Source: an uncultured Clostridia bacterium (GTDB lineage: Bacteria > Bacillota > Clostridia > TANB77 > CAG-508). Taken from it: a DNA stretch of 34,021 nucleotides. The stretch is from positions 1 through 34,021 of the forward strand of contig CALWZZ010000004.1 in NCBI GenBank assembly GCA_944386145.1, given 5' to 3'. The stretch's first letter is position 1. Every line of letters starts with the position of its first letter. The notes beneath the pieces were generated by a model. That model did not search any database. It saw only the letters and a program-made list of their open reading frames with translations, and was not told the origin of the DNA. Positions 1 through 7,219 of this stretch are shown here, piece by piece. A program made the position numbers and the translations under genes.

Positions 1-821
1 CCTTCAAATACTGTCACTGCTGGTCCTGTCATATATACATGATTATCTTCTTTATTCCATTCAATTTTTAATGGTCCACCTAATAACTCTACCTCTACGG
101 TATCGTCTGTTAATCCATTTAATATACAGGCTACAACAGAAGCACAAGCACCTGTACCACAAGCCAATGTTTCTCCAGCTCCTCTTTCCCAAACTCTCAT
201 TTTTATATGATTTCTATCTACAATTTCGATAAATTCCACATTTGTTTTGTTTGGAAATGCTTTATCTACTTCTAAAATTTTCCCATAGGTTTCTACATCA
301 AATTCTTTTGTATTCTTTACAATAGTAATCGCATGTGGATTTCCCATTGAAACACAAGTAAATGTAAATTCTTTATCTTTTGCTTTTAGTTTTAAATTTT
401 TAACTGGTTCCTCTTCTGAAATAACAGGTATTTCTGTTGGCTTTAAAATTGGTTCTCCCATGTCTACTTTGACTGTTTCTACTTTTCCTTCTTTTACATG
501 AAGTTCCAATGTTTTAATGCCTGCCAATGTTTCTATGGTAATATCTGTTTTATTAGTAAGTCCTTTGTCATATACAAACTTTCCTACACAGCGAATTCCA
601 TTTCCACACATTTCAGCTTCACTACCATCTGAATTAAACATCCTCATTTTAAAATCAGCAATCTCACTTTTGCATATTAGAATTAATCCATCTGAGCCAA
701 TTCCAAAGTGTCGATTGCTAACAAATTGAGCTAGAGATGATTCATTTTCTATATTTTGATGGATAGCATCCATATAGACATAATCATTCCCTAGCCCATG
801 CATTTTTGTAAATTTTATCAT
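1..821 (-). CDS. dapF: Diaminopimelate epimerase, C-terminal end cut by window
   Basis: Interconverts LL- and meso-diaminopimelate in lysine and peptidoglycan precursor synthesis (cytoplasm). The translation starts [19 protein letters not shown]. It contains both active-site cysteine motifs, [11 protein letters not shown] in the N-terminal half and [10 protein letters not shown] in the C-terminal half, which form the proton-donor/acceptor pair of the family. 273 complete codons are visible, ending in the usual [14 protein letters not shown] terminus, so only a few residues should lie outside the window. The ATG at 821 follows AAAGGGATGAG at about the right spacing. A good promoter (1035-1063) lies some 200 bases upstream, giving a long leader with two inverted repeats. 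Identity is firm. Confidence 0.96.
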   Translation of the reverse strand, partial: MIKFTKMHGLGNDYVYMDAIHQNIENESSLAQFVSNRHFGIGSDGLILICKSEIADFKMRMFNSDGSEAEMCGNGIRCVGKFVYDKGLTNKTDITIETLAGIKTLELHVKEGKVETVKVDMGEPILKPTEIPVISEEEPVKNLKLKAKDKEFTFTCVSMGNPHAITIVKNTKEFDVETYGKILEVDKAFPNKTNVEFIEIVDRNHIKMRVWERGAGETLACGTGACASVVACILNGLTDDTVEVELLGGPLKIEWNKEDNHVYMTGPAVTVFE

Positions 822-869
822 TTTTTCTCATCCCTTTCTCAAGGCACAATCCAAATTGGAAAAGAATTA

Positions 870-960
870 AATTTTGACAAGGAAAATTTTATTTAAAAGG
901 CAAGGGCGCATACTTTTGTATGTAACCGCGTTTTAAATGAATTTTGACACAGACAAAATT
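870..960. repeat. Long imperfect inverted repeat in dapF leader
   Basis: The arms run from AATTTTG (870-876) to CAAAATT (954-960). ATTTAAAA (891-898) pairs with TTTTAAAT (931-938), and the apex is CATAC-TTTT-GTATG (909-922). There are bulges between the paired blocks. The whole would fold into one hairpin of about 90 nt in either transcript. No T-run follows, so it is not a typical intrinsic terminator. The rest of 822-1199 holds the dapF and GT51 promoters and a shorter palindrome. Confidence 0.6.
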
Positions 961-975
961 GTAATTATTTTTCAA
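889..975 (-). CDS. Possible 28-aa leader peptide upstream of dapF
   Basis: A short frame begins with TTG at 975, six bases after a GAGG Shine-Dalgarno (982-985), and runs 28 codons to TAA. It would encode a basic peptide containing KIHLKRGYIQKYAPLPFK. It sits within the predicted dapF leader and largely coincides with the imperfect inverted repeat at 870-960. It could therefore be a real leader ORF, or simply a chance frame through a palindromic intergenic element. No lysine-rich run of an attenuator type is present. Weak call. Confidence 0.2.
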   Translation of the reverse strand: MKNNYNFVCVKIHLKRGYIQKYAPLPFK

Positions 976-1001
976 TTTTCACCTCTTTTAGGTATTAATA
1001 G

Positions 1002-1029
1002 CCAATGAAATATAGTTATATCTCATTGG
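1002..1029. repeat. Palindrome at the predicted dapF transcription start
   Basis: CCAATGAAATATA (1002-1014) faces TATATCTCATTGG (1017-1029), 12 of 13 positions complementary with a 2-base centre. It begins about where the dapF transcript should start (near 1028). It could be an operator or a 5' stabilising hairpin. Confidence 0.5.
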
Positions 1030-1034
1030 TTCAA

Positions 1035-1063
1035 ATTTTATCATATCTAGTAACTTTTGTAAA
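1035..1063 (-). promoter_or_regulatory. Predicted promoter for dapF
   Basis: On the minus strand, TTTACA (1058-1063) is followed by a 17-base spacer and TAAAAT (1035-1040). Spacing is ideal for the vegetative sigma factor, and no other promoter of this quality lies between here and dapF. Confidence 0.5.
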
Positions 1064-1143
1064 GTTTTTCAATATATTCTTATTCGGGAAAATTATAATT
1101 ACTATAAACACATTTTCTTCATAAAATCTTAACTTTTTCATTA

Positions 1144-1172
1144 TTGTAAAAACACATATAATGATATATAAT
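1144..1172 (+). promoter_or_regulatory. Predicted promoter for the GT51 glycosyltransferase
   Basis: TTGTAA (1144-1149), a 17-base spacer, then TATAAT (1167-1172). Transcription would begin near 1179, which excludes an in-frame ATG at 1161 and supports the start at 1200. Confidence 0.55.
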
Positions 1173-1199
1173 GGAAAAAAAGATTATATAGAGGTGTCT

Positions 1200-1895
1200 A
1201 TGAAACTTTTTAGAAAATTATTATTAATTATTTTTATACTTATTTTAATCGCCGTTATTGTTGCAGGAATTATTGGTTTTGTTGTCTATTCTAAAGCTTT
1301 AGATGAAAAGCCTTTACTAACTAGAACCGCAGAAGTAACAGAAGATGAGCATTACACACCTTTTAGTGCATTATCACAAGATTATATTAATGCTGTAATT
1401 TCTGTAGAAGATAGAAGATATTATGACCATGGGCCTGTTGATTTTATCGGAATTGCCAGAGCTCTTTGGACAAACTTTAGAACCGGAGAACTTCGAGAAG
1501 GTGGCAGTACTATTACACAGCAAGTTGCCAAAAATTTAGTTTTTACACAAGAAGAAACAGCAACAAGAAAATTAGGCGAATTGTTTGCTGCTTATGATTT
1601 AGAACAAAAATTTACCAAGGATGAAATCTTTGCGTTATATGTGAATAGTGCCTATTTTGGAGATGGCTATTATGGCATTTATGATGCAAGTATGGGATAT
1701 TATAATAAAGAACCAAAAGATTTAAATTTAGATGAAGCTTCTATGCTTGCTGGTGTTCCAAATGCCCCTTCTGTATATGCTCCAACCGTTAATCCAGATT
1801 TAGCAAATGAAAGACAAGCCCATGTGTTAAATACAATGGTAGAAAATGGATATATTACTCAGGAACAGGCTGATGAAGTTATTGATAGTAAGTAA
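1200..1895 (+). CDS. Monofunctional peptidoglycan glycosyltransferase (GT51)
   Basis: Polymerises lipid II into glycan strands at the outer face of the membrane. 231 aa: a single N-terminal membrane anchor (about residues 7-30), then the GT51 domain without a transpeptidase domain. Conserved motifs are in order: SVEDRRYYDH (catalytic Glu70), GGSTITQQVAKNL (101-113), RKLGELFAAYDLEQKFTKDE with the second catalytic Glu at about 142, NSAYFG, and LDEASMLAGVPNAP. The length matches MtgA-type enzymes rather than bifunctional class A PBPs. ATG at 1200 is preferred because GAGGTG lies just upstream and the promoter -10 element overlaps the alternative ATG at 1161. It stands alone between its promoter and the terminator at 1906. 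Confidence 0.93.
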   Translation: MKLFRKLLLIIFILILIAVIVAGIIGFVVYSKALDEKPLLTRTAEVTEDEHYTPFSALSQDYINAVISVEDRRYYDHGPVDFIGIARALWTNFRTGELREGGSTITQQVAKNLVFTQEETATRKLGELFAAYDLEQKFTKDEIFALYVNSAYFGDGYYGIYDASMGYYNKEPKDLNLDEASMLAGVPNAPSVYAPTVNPDLANERQAHVLNTMVENGYITQEQADEVIDSK

Positions 1896-1905
1896 TTTTA
1901 CATAT

Positions 1906-1948
1906 AAAAAAAGAAAGACTATCCCTCAAGCATAGTCTTTCTTTTTTT
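1906..1948. terminator. Bidirectional terminator between GT51 gene and mnmA
   Basis: A perfect 17-bp stem (1906-1922 with 1932-1948) has a 9-base loop. Its ends are A7 and T7, so it can end both converging genes. Confidence 0.9.
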
Positions 1949-1969
1949 ATATTCATTTTTTATAATCTA

Positions 1970-3019
1970 CTATTTAATCTTTCCTCCACCTAAAACAATT
2001 CCATCTTCATCATAAAACACGACAGACTGTCCTTGGGTAATTGCTCTTTGTGGTTCCTGAAATACCACTTTTATGGTTTCATTTTCTTTTATTACTTTTG
2101 CCTTTGCTTCCTTTGCTCTATATCGAATTTTAGCAAAACATTCTAATCCTTTTTCTAATCTATTTTCAACATCAACAATCCAATTTAAGTTGATAGCTTC
2201 TAATTGATTACTATATAATTCTTTTTCTGTACCAACAATGACTTGATTATTTTGGATATCTAATTTTACAACATACAATGGTTCTTTATATGAAATTCCT
2301 AAGCCTTTTCTTTGCCCTATTGTATAATTGATTAATCCATTATGGGTTCCTAAAATCTCTCCTGTTGTTAAAACGATTTTTCCTTTTTTTGGTTGTTTTT
2401 GCATATGTTCTTTTAAAAACCTTTGATAATCATCATCTTTAATAAAACAAATTTCTTGACTATCTTTTTTTTGAGCAATTTCTAATCCATATTCTTCTGC
2501 TAACGCTCTTGTGTCTTCTTTGCTTACATTATCTTGTAATGGAAACAAAATATATTGTACTTTTTCTCTTGGAATGGTATATAAAAAGTATGTCTGGTCT
2601 TTTTTCTCTTCATTTGATTTTCTTAAAACATATTGTTTATATTTTTCTGAATATTCTTTTTTGGCATAATGCCCTGTTGCTATATATTTGCACCCTAATT
2701 CTTTTGCCTTTTCATAAAACACACCAAATTTTAAATATTGGTTACATTCTACACATGGATTTGGTGTTCTTGCATTTTCATACTCAGAAATAAAGGTATC
2801 AATCACATGACATCTAAATTCTTTTCTGCAATCAAAGACATAGTGCTCAATTCCTAGCTTTTCACATACTTTCTTTGCGTCTCTTATTGCTTCTTCATTT
2901 GGCTCATCTAATAAATTCATCGTACAGCCAATAACTTCATATCCTGCTTTTTTTAAAAGAATGGCAGATACAGAACTATCTACTCCGCCACTCATTCCTA
3001 ATAATACTTTTTCTCTCAT
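1970..3019 (-). CDS. mnmA: tRNA 2-thiouridine(34) synthase MnmA
   Basis: ATP-dependent thiolation of the wobble uridine in tRNA Lys, Glu and Gln (cytoplasm). 349 aa. The PP-loop SGGVDSS is at residues 10-16. The catalytic cysteine is at 89 in NPCVECNQ, and the second, persulfide-carrying cysteine is at 191 in SQEICFIKDD. ATGHYAKK and TIGQRKGLGI are also typical. Length is normal for the family. The ATG at 3019 is preceded by GAGGAA. The TSCPD-domain gene lies 55 bases upstream on the same strand and may be cotranscribed. The sulfur donor (an IscS-like desulfurase) is not in the window. Confidence 0.97.
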   Translation of the reverse strand: MREKVLLGMSGGVDSSVSAILLKKAGYEVIGCTMNLLDEPNEEAIRDAKKVCEKLGIEHYVFDCRKEFRCHVIDTFISEYENARTPNPCVECNQYLKFGVFYEKAKELGCKYIATGHYAKKEYSEKYKQYVLRKSNEEKKDQTYFLYTIPREKVQYILFPLQDNVSKEDTRALAEEYGLEIAQKKDSQEICFIKDDDYQRFLKEHMQKQPKKGKIVLTTGEILGTHNGLINYTIGQRKGLGISYKEPLYVVKLDIQNNQVIVGTEKELYSNQLEAINLNWIVDVENRLEKGLECFAKIRYRAKEAKAKVIKENETIKVVFQEPQRAITQGQSVVFYDEDGIVLGGGKIK

Positions 3020-3074
3020 TAAAATTCCTCATTCTAATTAATATATTTATCCATTCATATACATATATACTATT

Positions 3075-3335
3075 TTAATCTATCTTATATTTTTCTTTTA
3101 CTTCTTCTAATGCTTTTGATAATTGGTCTGGACAAGATGTTCCTTTTGTACCACAAGGGATACCTTTTAATCTTCTGATGGCTTCATTAATATTCATGCC
3201 TTCTATCAATCTAGAAACCCCGACTGTATTTCCAGCACATCCTCCAACAATGGTCAATTTTTTTATAATATTTCCATCCAGTTCAATTATCATTTCTCTT
3301 GAACAAACACCATTTGGTCTATATCTATATTCCAT
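3075..3335 (-). CDS. Small TSCPD-domain protein (TIGR03905-like)
   Basis: 86 aa with the signature GTSCPDQLSKAL near the C terminus, preceded by VGGCAGNTVGVSRLIEGM. This matches the stand-alone TSCPD family, which resembles a domain found near the C terminus of B12-dependent ribonucleotide reductases. Three cysteines (CSRE, GGCAGN, TSCPD) could bind a metal, but that is inference. The biochemical role of the stand-alone family is unknown to me. It precedes mnmA in the same direction. Confidence 0.8.
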   Translation of the reverse strand: MEYRYRPNGVCSREMIIELDGNIIKKLTIVGGCAGNTVGVSRLIEGMNINEAIRRLKGIPCGTKGTSCPDQLSKALEEVKEKYKID

Positions 3336-3396
3336 GATAATTCCTCCATTTCACAAATTATACTTATATAAACATTTTTAATGTTTCTTAAAATGT

Positions 3397-3425
3397 TTGA
3401 CAAATCTCAAACATCTGTGTATAAT
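3397..3425 (+). promoter_or_regulatory. Consensus promoter of antisense RNA 1
   Basis: TTGACA (3397-3402), exactly 17 bases, TATAAT (3420-3425): a perfect vegetative promoter. There is no + strand gene downstream, only a short stretch ending in a terminator, which implies a short untranslated RNA. The same architecture recurs at 19366-19394. Confidence 0.8.
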
Positions 3426-3431
3426 AAATAT

Positions 3432-3521
3432 AGGAAATAAAAGCCACAGAAAATGTGTGCTACCTATATTAATAGATATACACCACATTGCTTGGCGGAG
3501 CAAAATGTGGTGTATTTTTAT
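3432..3521 (+). ncRNA. Predicted antitoxin antisense RNA 1 (about 90 nt)
   Basis: Starts near 3432, seven bases after the -10, with ATAGGAAATAAAA. It ends in a terminator with arms ATACACCACATT (3478-3489) and AATGTGGTGTAT (3504-3515) followed by a T-run. Its 3' end overlaps the stop codon and 3' UTR of the small membrane peptide on the other strand, as in the BsrG/SR4 and TxpA/RatA class of convergent type I systems. ACACCAC in its terminator arm is also complementary to GTGGTGT in the peptide's ribosome-binding region. The RNA is predicted from sequence only. Confidence 0.65.
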
Positions 3522-3625
3522 TGTTCCTTATTTGAAAGTATTATGTATATAACACTTAATAAGGCAACGTTTATAGTTATTGAAATCATAAATCCTAAAA
3601 TTAAGAATTCTAGAAAACTTACCAT
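3518..3625 (-). CDS. 35-aa hydrophobic peptide, predicted type I toxin 1
   Basis: One membrane-spanning helix with a short charged tail. The peptide begins MVSFLEFLILGFMISITINV and ends LSNKEQ. The ATG at 3625 has a near-perfect GGAGG (3634-3638) eight bases upstream. Its own promoter is at 3710-3738, and a hairpin (3644-3658) lies just before the Shine-Dalgarno. The size, the strong SD, the predicted membrane helix and the overlapping convergent RNA fit small membrane-acting type I toxins. I do not recognise its sequence as any named toxin family. A paralogous locus with the same layout lies at 19488-19610. Expression and toxicity are inference. Confidence 0.65.
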   Translation of the reverse strand: MVSFLEFLILGFMISITINVALLSVIYIILSNKEQ

Positions 3626-3643
3626 AAACACCACCTCCAATCT

Positions 3644-3658
3644 CTCGATATCATCGAG
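3644..3658 (-). promoter_or_regulatory. Hairpin just upstream of the toxin 1 ribosome-binding site
   Basis: CTCGAT and ATCGAG form a 6-bp stem with a 3-base loop in the toxin 1 leader. It may affect access to the GGAGG that follows at 3634-3638. Confidence 0.45.
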
Positions 3659-3709
3659 GAAATCAAAGGTAACACCTACATCTGCTTCTTTTTATTTCCT
3701 ATGGTTGAT

Positions 3710-3738
3710 ACTATACTACATATTTTTCTAAAAAACAA
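3710..3738 (-). promoter_or_regulatory. Promoter of toxin 1 mRNA
   Basis: TTGTTT (3733-3738), 17 bases, TATAGT (3710-3715) on the minus strand. The transcript would start near 3702 with ATAGGAAATA, giving a leader of about 77 nt. Toxin 2 has the same -10 and spacing, and both share CAAGCGAACA (plus-strand reading) at and just beyond the -35. Confidence 0.65.
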
Positions 3739-3755
3739 GCGAACATACTAAAATT

Positions 3756-5513
3756 TTACATTTTATTTTTATCTACATTTAATTTGATGTGTACATCTTT
3801 TAATTGTTGTTCTGTAACAACTGATGGTGCTCTCATTAATAAATCTCTTGCCCTTTTATTTTTTGGAAATGCGATAACTTCTCTTATATTTTGTGAATCT
3901 GCGATCAGCATAATCATTCTATCAATTCCAGGTGCAGCACCTGCATGTGGTGGTGTTCCATATTGGAAAGCATTGTATAAAGCACCAAATCGATTTTTTA
4001 CATCTTCTTCGCTATATCCTGCAATTTCAAATGCTTTTACCATAATTTCTGGGTCATGATTTCTAACAGCTCCTGACGCCATTTCATATCCATTACATAC
4101 TAAGTCATATTGGTATGCCAATATATCTAGTGGATTTTGATTCTCTAAAGCTTCTAATCCACCTTGTGGCATTGAAAATGGATTATGGCTAAAGTCTATT
4201 GTTCCTTCATCAGATAGTTCATACATTGGAAAATCAACAATAAAGCAGAATTTATATACACCTTTTTCAATTAAGTCTAATCGTTTTCCTAATTCAATTC
4301 TAACTAGTCCTGCAATTTTTTGTGCTTTTTCAAATTCATCTGCAATAAAGAATATGCTTGCATTTTTCTCTAATCCAAAGTCTTTTTCTAATTTTTCTTT
4401 GATGTCATCTGTGATGAATTTTGCAATACCACCTTGTACATTTCCTTCATTATCTAATTTTGTCCAAGCTAATCCTTTTGCCCCAACTTCATCTGTTGTT
4501 GCAAATTCGCCCATTTTATCAAAGAATTTTCTTCCTTGCTCTGCTCCATTTGGTACAATAATGGCTTTTATTGTTTTATCTTTAAATGCATTAAAATCAG
4601 AATTTTCAAATAGTTTTGTTACATCTTGAATAATCAATGGATTTCTTAAATCTGGTTTATCAATTCCATATTTCTCCATTGCTTCTTTATATGGAATTCT
4701 AACAAATGGCCCTTTATCCACTTTCCAATCTGTGAATTTTTCAAAAGTATATGGTACTACTTCTTCAATCACTTTAAAAACATCTTCTTGTGTTGCAAAA
4801 CTCATTTCAAAATCTAATTGATAAAATTCTCCTGGTGCTCTATCTGCTCTTGGGTCTTCATCTCTAAAACATGGTGCTATTTGATAATATTTGTTAAATC
4901 CACTAACCATCAATAATTGTTTAAATTGTTGTGGTGCTTGTGGAAGTGCGTAAAATTCTCCTGGATTTAGTCTACTTGGAACTAAGTAATCTCTTGCACC
5001 TTCTGGAGAAGAATTTGCTAAAATTGGTGTTTGTATTTCTGTAAATCCAAGTTCATCCATTTTATCTCTAATGGTTTTTAAGATTTTAGAACGTAATAAA
5101 ATATTATTGTGCAATTTTTCGTTTCTTAAATCTAAAAATCTGTATTCTAATCGCAAGTCTTCTCTTACTTCTTGGTCTGTATTAATTTCAAAAGGAAGCA
5201 CATTTTTGCATTTTCCTAATACTTCTATTTTTTGTGCAACCACTTCTATGTCTCCTGTTTTCATATGAGGATTTTTGCTTGCTCTTTCCACAACTTCTCC
5301 CTCTATGTGGATACAACTTTCTGTATTTAATTCTTTTACAAATTTCTTTAATTCTTCATCATTTACAACAATTTGTGTAATTCCAAATTCATCTCTTAAA
5401 TCAATAAAGGTCATTCCACCTAAGTCTCTTATTTTTTGGATCCATCCTGCAAGTTCTACATGTTCTTTTACATTTTTGATATTTAATTCTCCACAAGTTT
5501 TTGTTCTATACAT
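3756..5513 (-). CDS. aspS: Aspartyl-tRNA synthetase
   Basis: Charges tRNA-Asp (cytoplasm). 585 aa, normal for the bacterial type with a GAD insertion. The N-terminal OB-fold anticodon domain begins MYRTKTCGELN. Class II motif 2 appears as CFRDEDPRADRAPGEF and motif 3 as GAAPGIDRMIMLI. The motif 2 region carries PRADRAPGEFYQLD where many bacteria have LRADRQPEFTQID, a lineage variant rather than damage. The start at 5513 is chosen because family similarity begins there and GAAGGG lies upstream; in-frame codons up to 5555 run into the structured repeat. Discriminating versus non-discriminating specificity cannot be told by eye. The leader contains structured element copy 1. Confidence 0.97.
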   Translation of the reverse strand: MYRTKTCGELNIKNVKEHVELAGWIQKIRDLGGMTFIDLRDEFGITQIVVNDEELKKFVKELNTESCIHIEGEVVERASKNPHMKTGDIEVVAQKIEVLGKCKNVLPFEINTDQEVREDLRLEYRFLDLRNEKLHNNILLRSKILKTIRDKMDELGFTEIQTPILANSSPEGARDYLVPSRLNPGEFYALPQAPQQFKQLLMVSGFNKYYQIAPCFRDEDPRADRAPGEFYQLDFEMSFATQEDVFKVIEEVVPYTFEKFTDWKVDKGPFVRIPYKEAMEKYGIDKPDLRNPLIIQDVTKLFENSDFNAFKDKTIKAIIVPNGAEQGRKFFDKMGEFATTDEVGAKGLAWTKLDNEGNVQGGIAKFITDDIKEKLEKDFGLEKNASIFFIADEFEKAQKIAGLVRIELGKRLDLIEKGVYKFCFIVDFPMYELSDEGTIDFSHNPFSMPQGGLEALENQNPLDILAYQYDLVCNGYEMASGAVRNHDPEIMVKAFEIAGYSEEDVKNRFGALYNAFQYGTPPHAGAAPGIDRMIMLIADSQNIREVIAFPKNKRARDLLMRAPSVVTEQQLKDVHIKLNVDKNKM

Positions 5514-5550
5514 TTTTATTTCATTCCCTTCTTTTAGTATAAAGCTCATG

Positions 5551-5723
5551 AACAAATCTAGCTTCGCTAGACCTTTTCTCTACTTTTTAACATTTACTAT
5601 ATTAATTTAAGGTCTAGCAAGAAGCGTATAAGATTTGTTGTGCGAAAAATTGTTTTACAATTTTTCTGTGCAATTTTGTATTTTTTACATTATAGGAAAT
5701 GCAATTTCCTATAATGTAAAAAA
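5551..5723 (-). repeat. Three-stem structured element, copy 1 (aspS leader)
   Basis: About 172 bp, homologous to 11734-11904. In minus-strand order: (P1) a 20-bp perfect palindrome (5681-5700 with 5704-5723) containing TACATTATAGGAAA; (P2) a 10-bp hairpin (5644-5653 with 5657-5666); (P3) a long hairpin with an outer stem (5551-5559 with 5631-5639), a middle stem (5561-5565 with 5621-5625) and an inner stem GCTAGACCTT/AAGGTCTAGC (5566-5575 with 5609-5618). GCACAGAAAAATTG and the start of P3 are conserved with copy 2, while inner stem sequences differ but stay paired. P1 is not an intrinsic terminator: T6 precedes the stem and A6 ends it. The rest of the 377-base gap holds the aspS promoter. 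Confidence 0.75.
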
Positions 5724-5772
5724 GATTTAGATAATTGTTATCCAACTTTTTCCTGTTTGTTTTGTCTTACCT

Positions 5773-5801
5773 ATATTACCATAAATTTCGCTATTTTTCA
5801 A
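5773..5801 (-). promoter_or_regulatory. Predicted aspS promoter
   Basis: Minus strand TTGAAA (5796-5801), 17 bases, TAATAT (5773-5778), with TG one base upstream of the -10 (extended -10). If used, the structured element at 5551-5723 is transcribed as part of the aspS leader of about 250 nt. No T-box sequence is visible in that leader. Confidence 0.4.
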
Positions 5802-5874
5802 TGGTTATCCATAAGAAAGTATTAACTATTTTAAACTTCTATTTAGATTAAAACAATATTCTGGTATAGGAAAA

Positions 5875-5899
5875 GGAAGCTAACAGATTGTCAGCTTCC
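5875..5899 (-). terminator. Terminator of the tandem HD-domain gene
   Basis: GGAAGCT/AGCTTCC stem (5875-5881 with 5893-5899) followed on the minus strand by TTTTCC. The stem includes the gene's stop codon. Confidence 0.6.
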
Positions 5900-7219
5900 T
5901 TGTGAGGTTAAACCAGTTTGTTTTGTCGCAACATCCAGAATATTGCAAATCGCTAGAATATGACTTTGCATAATTTCTATCTTGTCTGCATATTCAGGAT
6001 AATGCAACATTCCATATTTACACATCGGAACCATATACTCTTTGGTTTCTGCTATGTAATTTATCATTTCTTGTTTACTTGCTTTTGCAAGAAATGTACA
6101 AGTGTGAACCCTGTTAGATAGTTTTTCTAACAACGCTCTGGGATTTTCTTCGATGCCCATATAATATTCTTCTAGTGGTTTGTTTTTGTTAGCAACTAAT
6201 TTTACGACATCGATTACTTCTTTTTCAATGTCATAATCTTTGCAAAATTCTTCTCCACTTTCAGATATGTGGCACATCTGTGGAATCTCATGTAGCAAAG
6301 CGGCTGCACAAGTATAATCATCATAAATCCCCAATGTCATAAGATATGAGCAAACTCTGATTGGATGAATAACAAATGGGTCCCCACTTGTTCTCGTCTG
6401 TCCTTGATGAAACTTTTGAGCAATCGCCAATGCTTTGTATGTGTTAGGCATTTCGTTTCTGCTCATTCCTTCTATGAAATGCACTGTTTTTTTGTATTCT
6501 TCCGTCTCATCTGATATTGCTTCCTGCATTCCTAAAATGGAAGCTAATGTTTCACATACAGCTACAATCAGATTTTTCAAGATTGATATGGCATCTGAAA
6601 ATTCTGGATAGCGAACTTTTCCTTCTGAACAAAGTGGATATATATACTGGACTGTTTCAAGTATATATTTTCTTTTTCTTTGTTCATCAAACACTTGCAT
6701 TGTACTACAGTTGTTTGCTCGGTCGGCAATTTTGATAAGCGTGGCCTTCCAGTCCATTTGGATATTCCCAAAATATTTCTCTGGGTCATAAATTTGACTC
6801 CAAGGCCACTTCTTGACTTTAGGTGGTTTAGTTAATAGCCACACTATTTTCCAAACTTCCTCATCAAGATTATAGATTTCTACAAGTTCTCTCCCTTTAT
6901 TAGGAAGTTTGCAGTCTTCTATGACATCATGTAATATCGCCCCAGCATACATGACATCACAGCTATGCCGTATCTGATAAATATTCATATCAGGATACCA
7001 TTCTTCTAAACATTTTTCTATATTTAGAAGAATTAAACTTTTGCATACCATCAATGGATGGATAATATATGGTTCTCCTCCATCCCGGTACTGACCATCA
7101 TGATACTTTAGCGCTAATGTAAGAGCAATCAATGTGTTTCTCATTTTATACATTGTTGCATAACCCTTTATGAAATTGTATTCTTTTTTCCAATGTTCTA
7201 AACTGGTTTTTTCTGGCAT
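5891..7219 (-). CDS. Tandem SpoT/MESH1-like HD-domain protein
   Basis: 442 aa made of two copies of a roughly 220-residue unit resembling the (p)ppGpp hydrolase (HD) domain of RelA/SpoT and small alarmone hydrolases. Copy 1 has the metal and active-site set: H40 and H54 (KYHDGQYRDGGEPYIIHP), H97-D98 and E101-D102 (LHDVIED), and D166 (IADRANN). Copy 2 keeps H271 and H285 (KFHQGQTRTSGDPFVIHP) but has H310-E311 (LHEIPQ), lacks the ED pair, and has Ser at 368 instead of Asp, so it looks catalytically dead. There is no synthetase or TGS domain. The ATG at 7219 follows GGGAGGT. Alarmone hydrolysis is inference; another phosphohydrolase substrate is possible. Confidence 0.75.
   Translation of the reverse strand: MPEKTSLEHWKKEYNFIKGYATMYKMRNTLIALTLALKYHDGQYRDGGEPYIIHPLMVCKSLILLNIEKCLEEWYPDMNIYQIRHSCDVMYAGAILHDVIEDCKLPNKGRELVEIYNLDEEVWKIVWLLTKPPKVKKWPWSQIYDPEKYFGNIQMDWKATLIKIADRANNCSTMQVFDEQRKRKYILETVQYIYPLCSEGKVRYPEFSDAISILKNLIVAVCETLASILGMQEAISDETEEYKKTVHFIEGMSRNEMPNTYKALAIAQKFHQGQTRTSGDPFVIHPIRVCSYLMTLGIYDDYTCAAALLHEIPQMCHISESGEEFCKDYDIEKEVIDVVKLVANKNKPLEEYYMGIEENPRALLEKLSNRVHTCTFLAKASKQEMINYIAETKEYMVPMCKYGMLHYPEYADKIEIMQSHILAICNILDVATKQTGLTSQGS

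Noticed and set aside
1161..1199. Upstream ATG of the GT51 gene at 1161
   Set aside because: It overlaps the promoter -10 region; the 1200 start has an SD and begins the membrane anchor.
3453..3731. 92-codon open frame on the + strand across toxin locus 1
   Set aside because: It runs antisense through the toxin ORF and its promoter, has no SD, and the antisense transcript is predicted to terminate after about 90 nt.
5681..5723. Perfect 20-bp palindrome as an intrinsic terminator
   Set aside because: T6 lies before the stem and A6 after it on both strands, so no U-tract follows the hairpin.
5514..5830. T-box riboswitch in the aspS leader
   Set aside because: No T-box core sequence or terminator/antiterminator pair is visible; the region is the repeated three-stem element instead.
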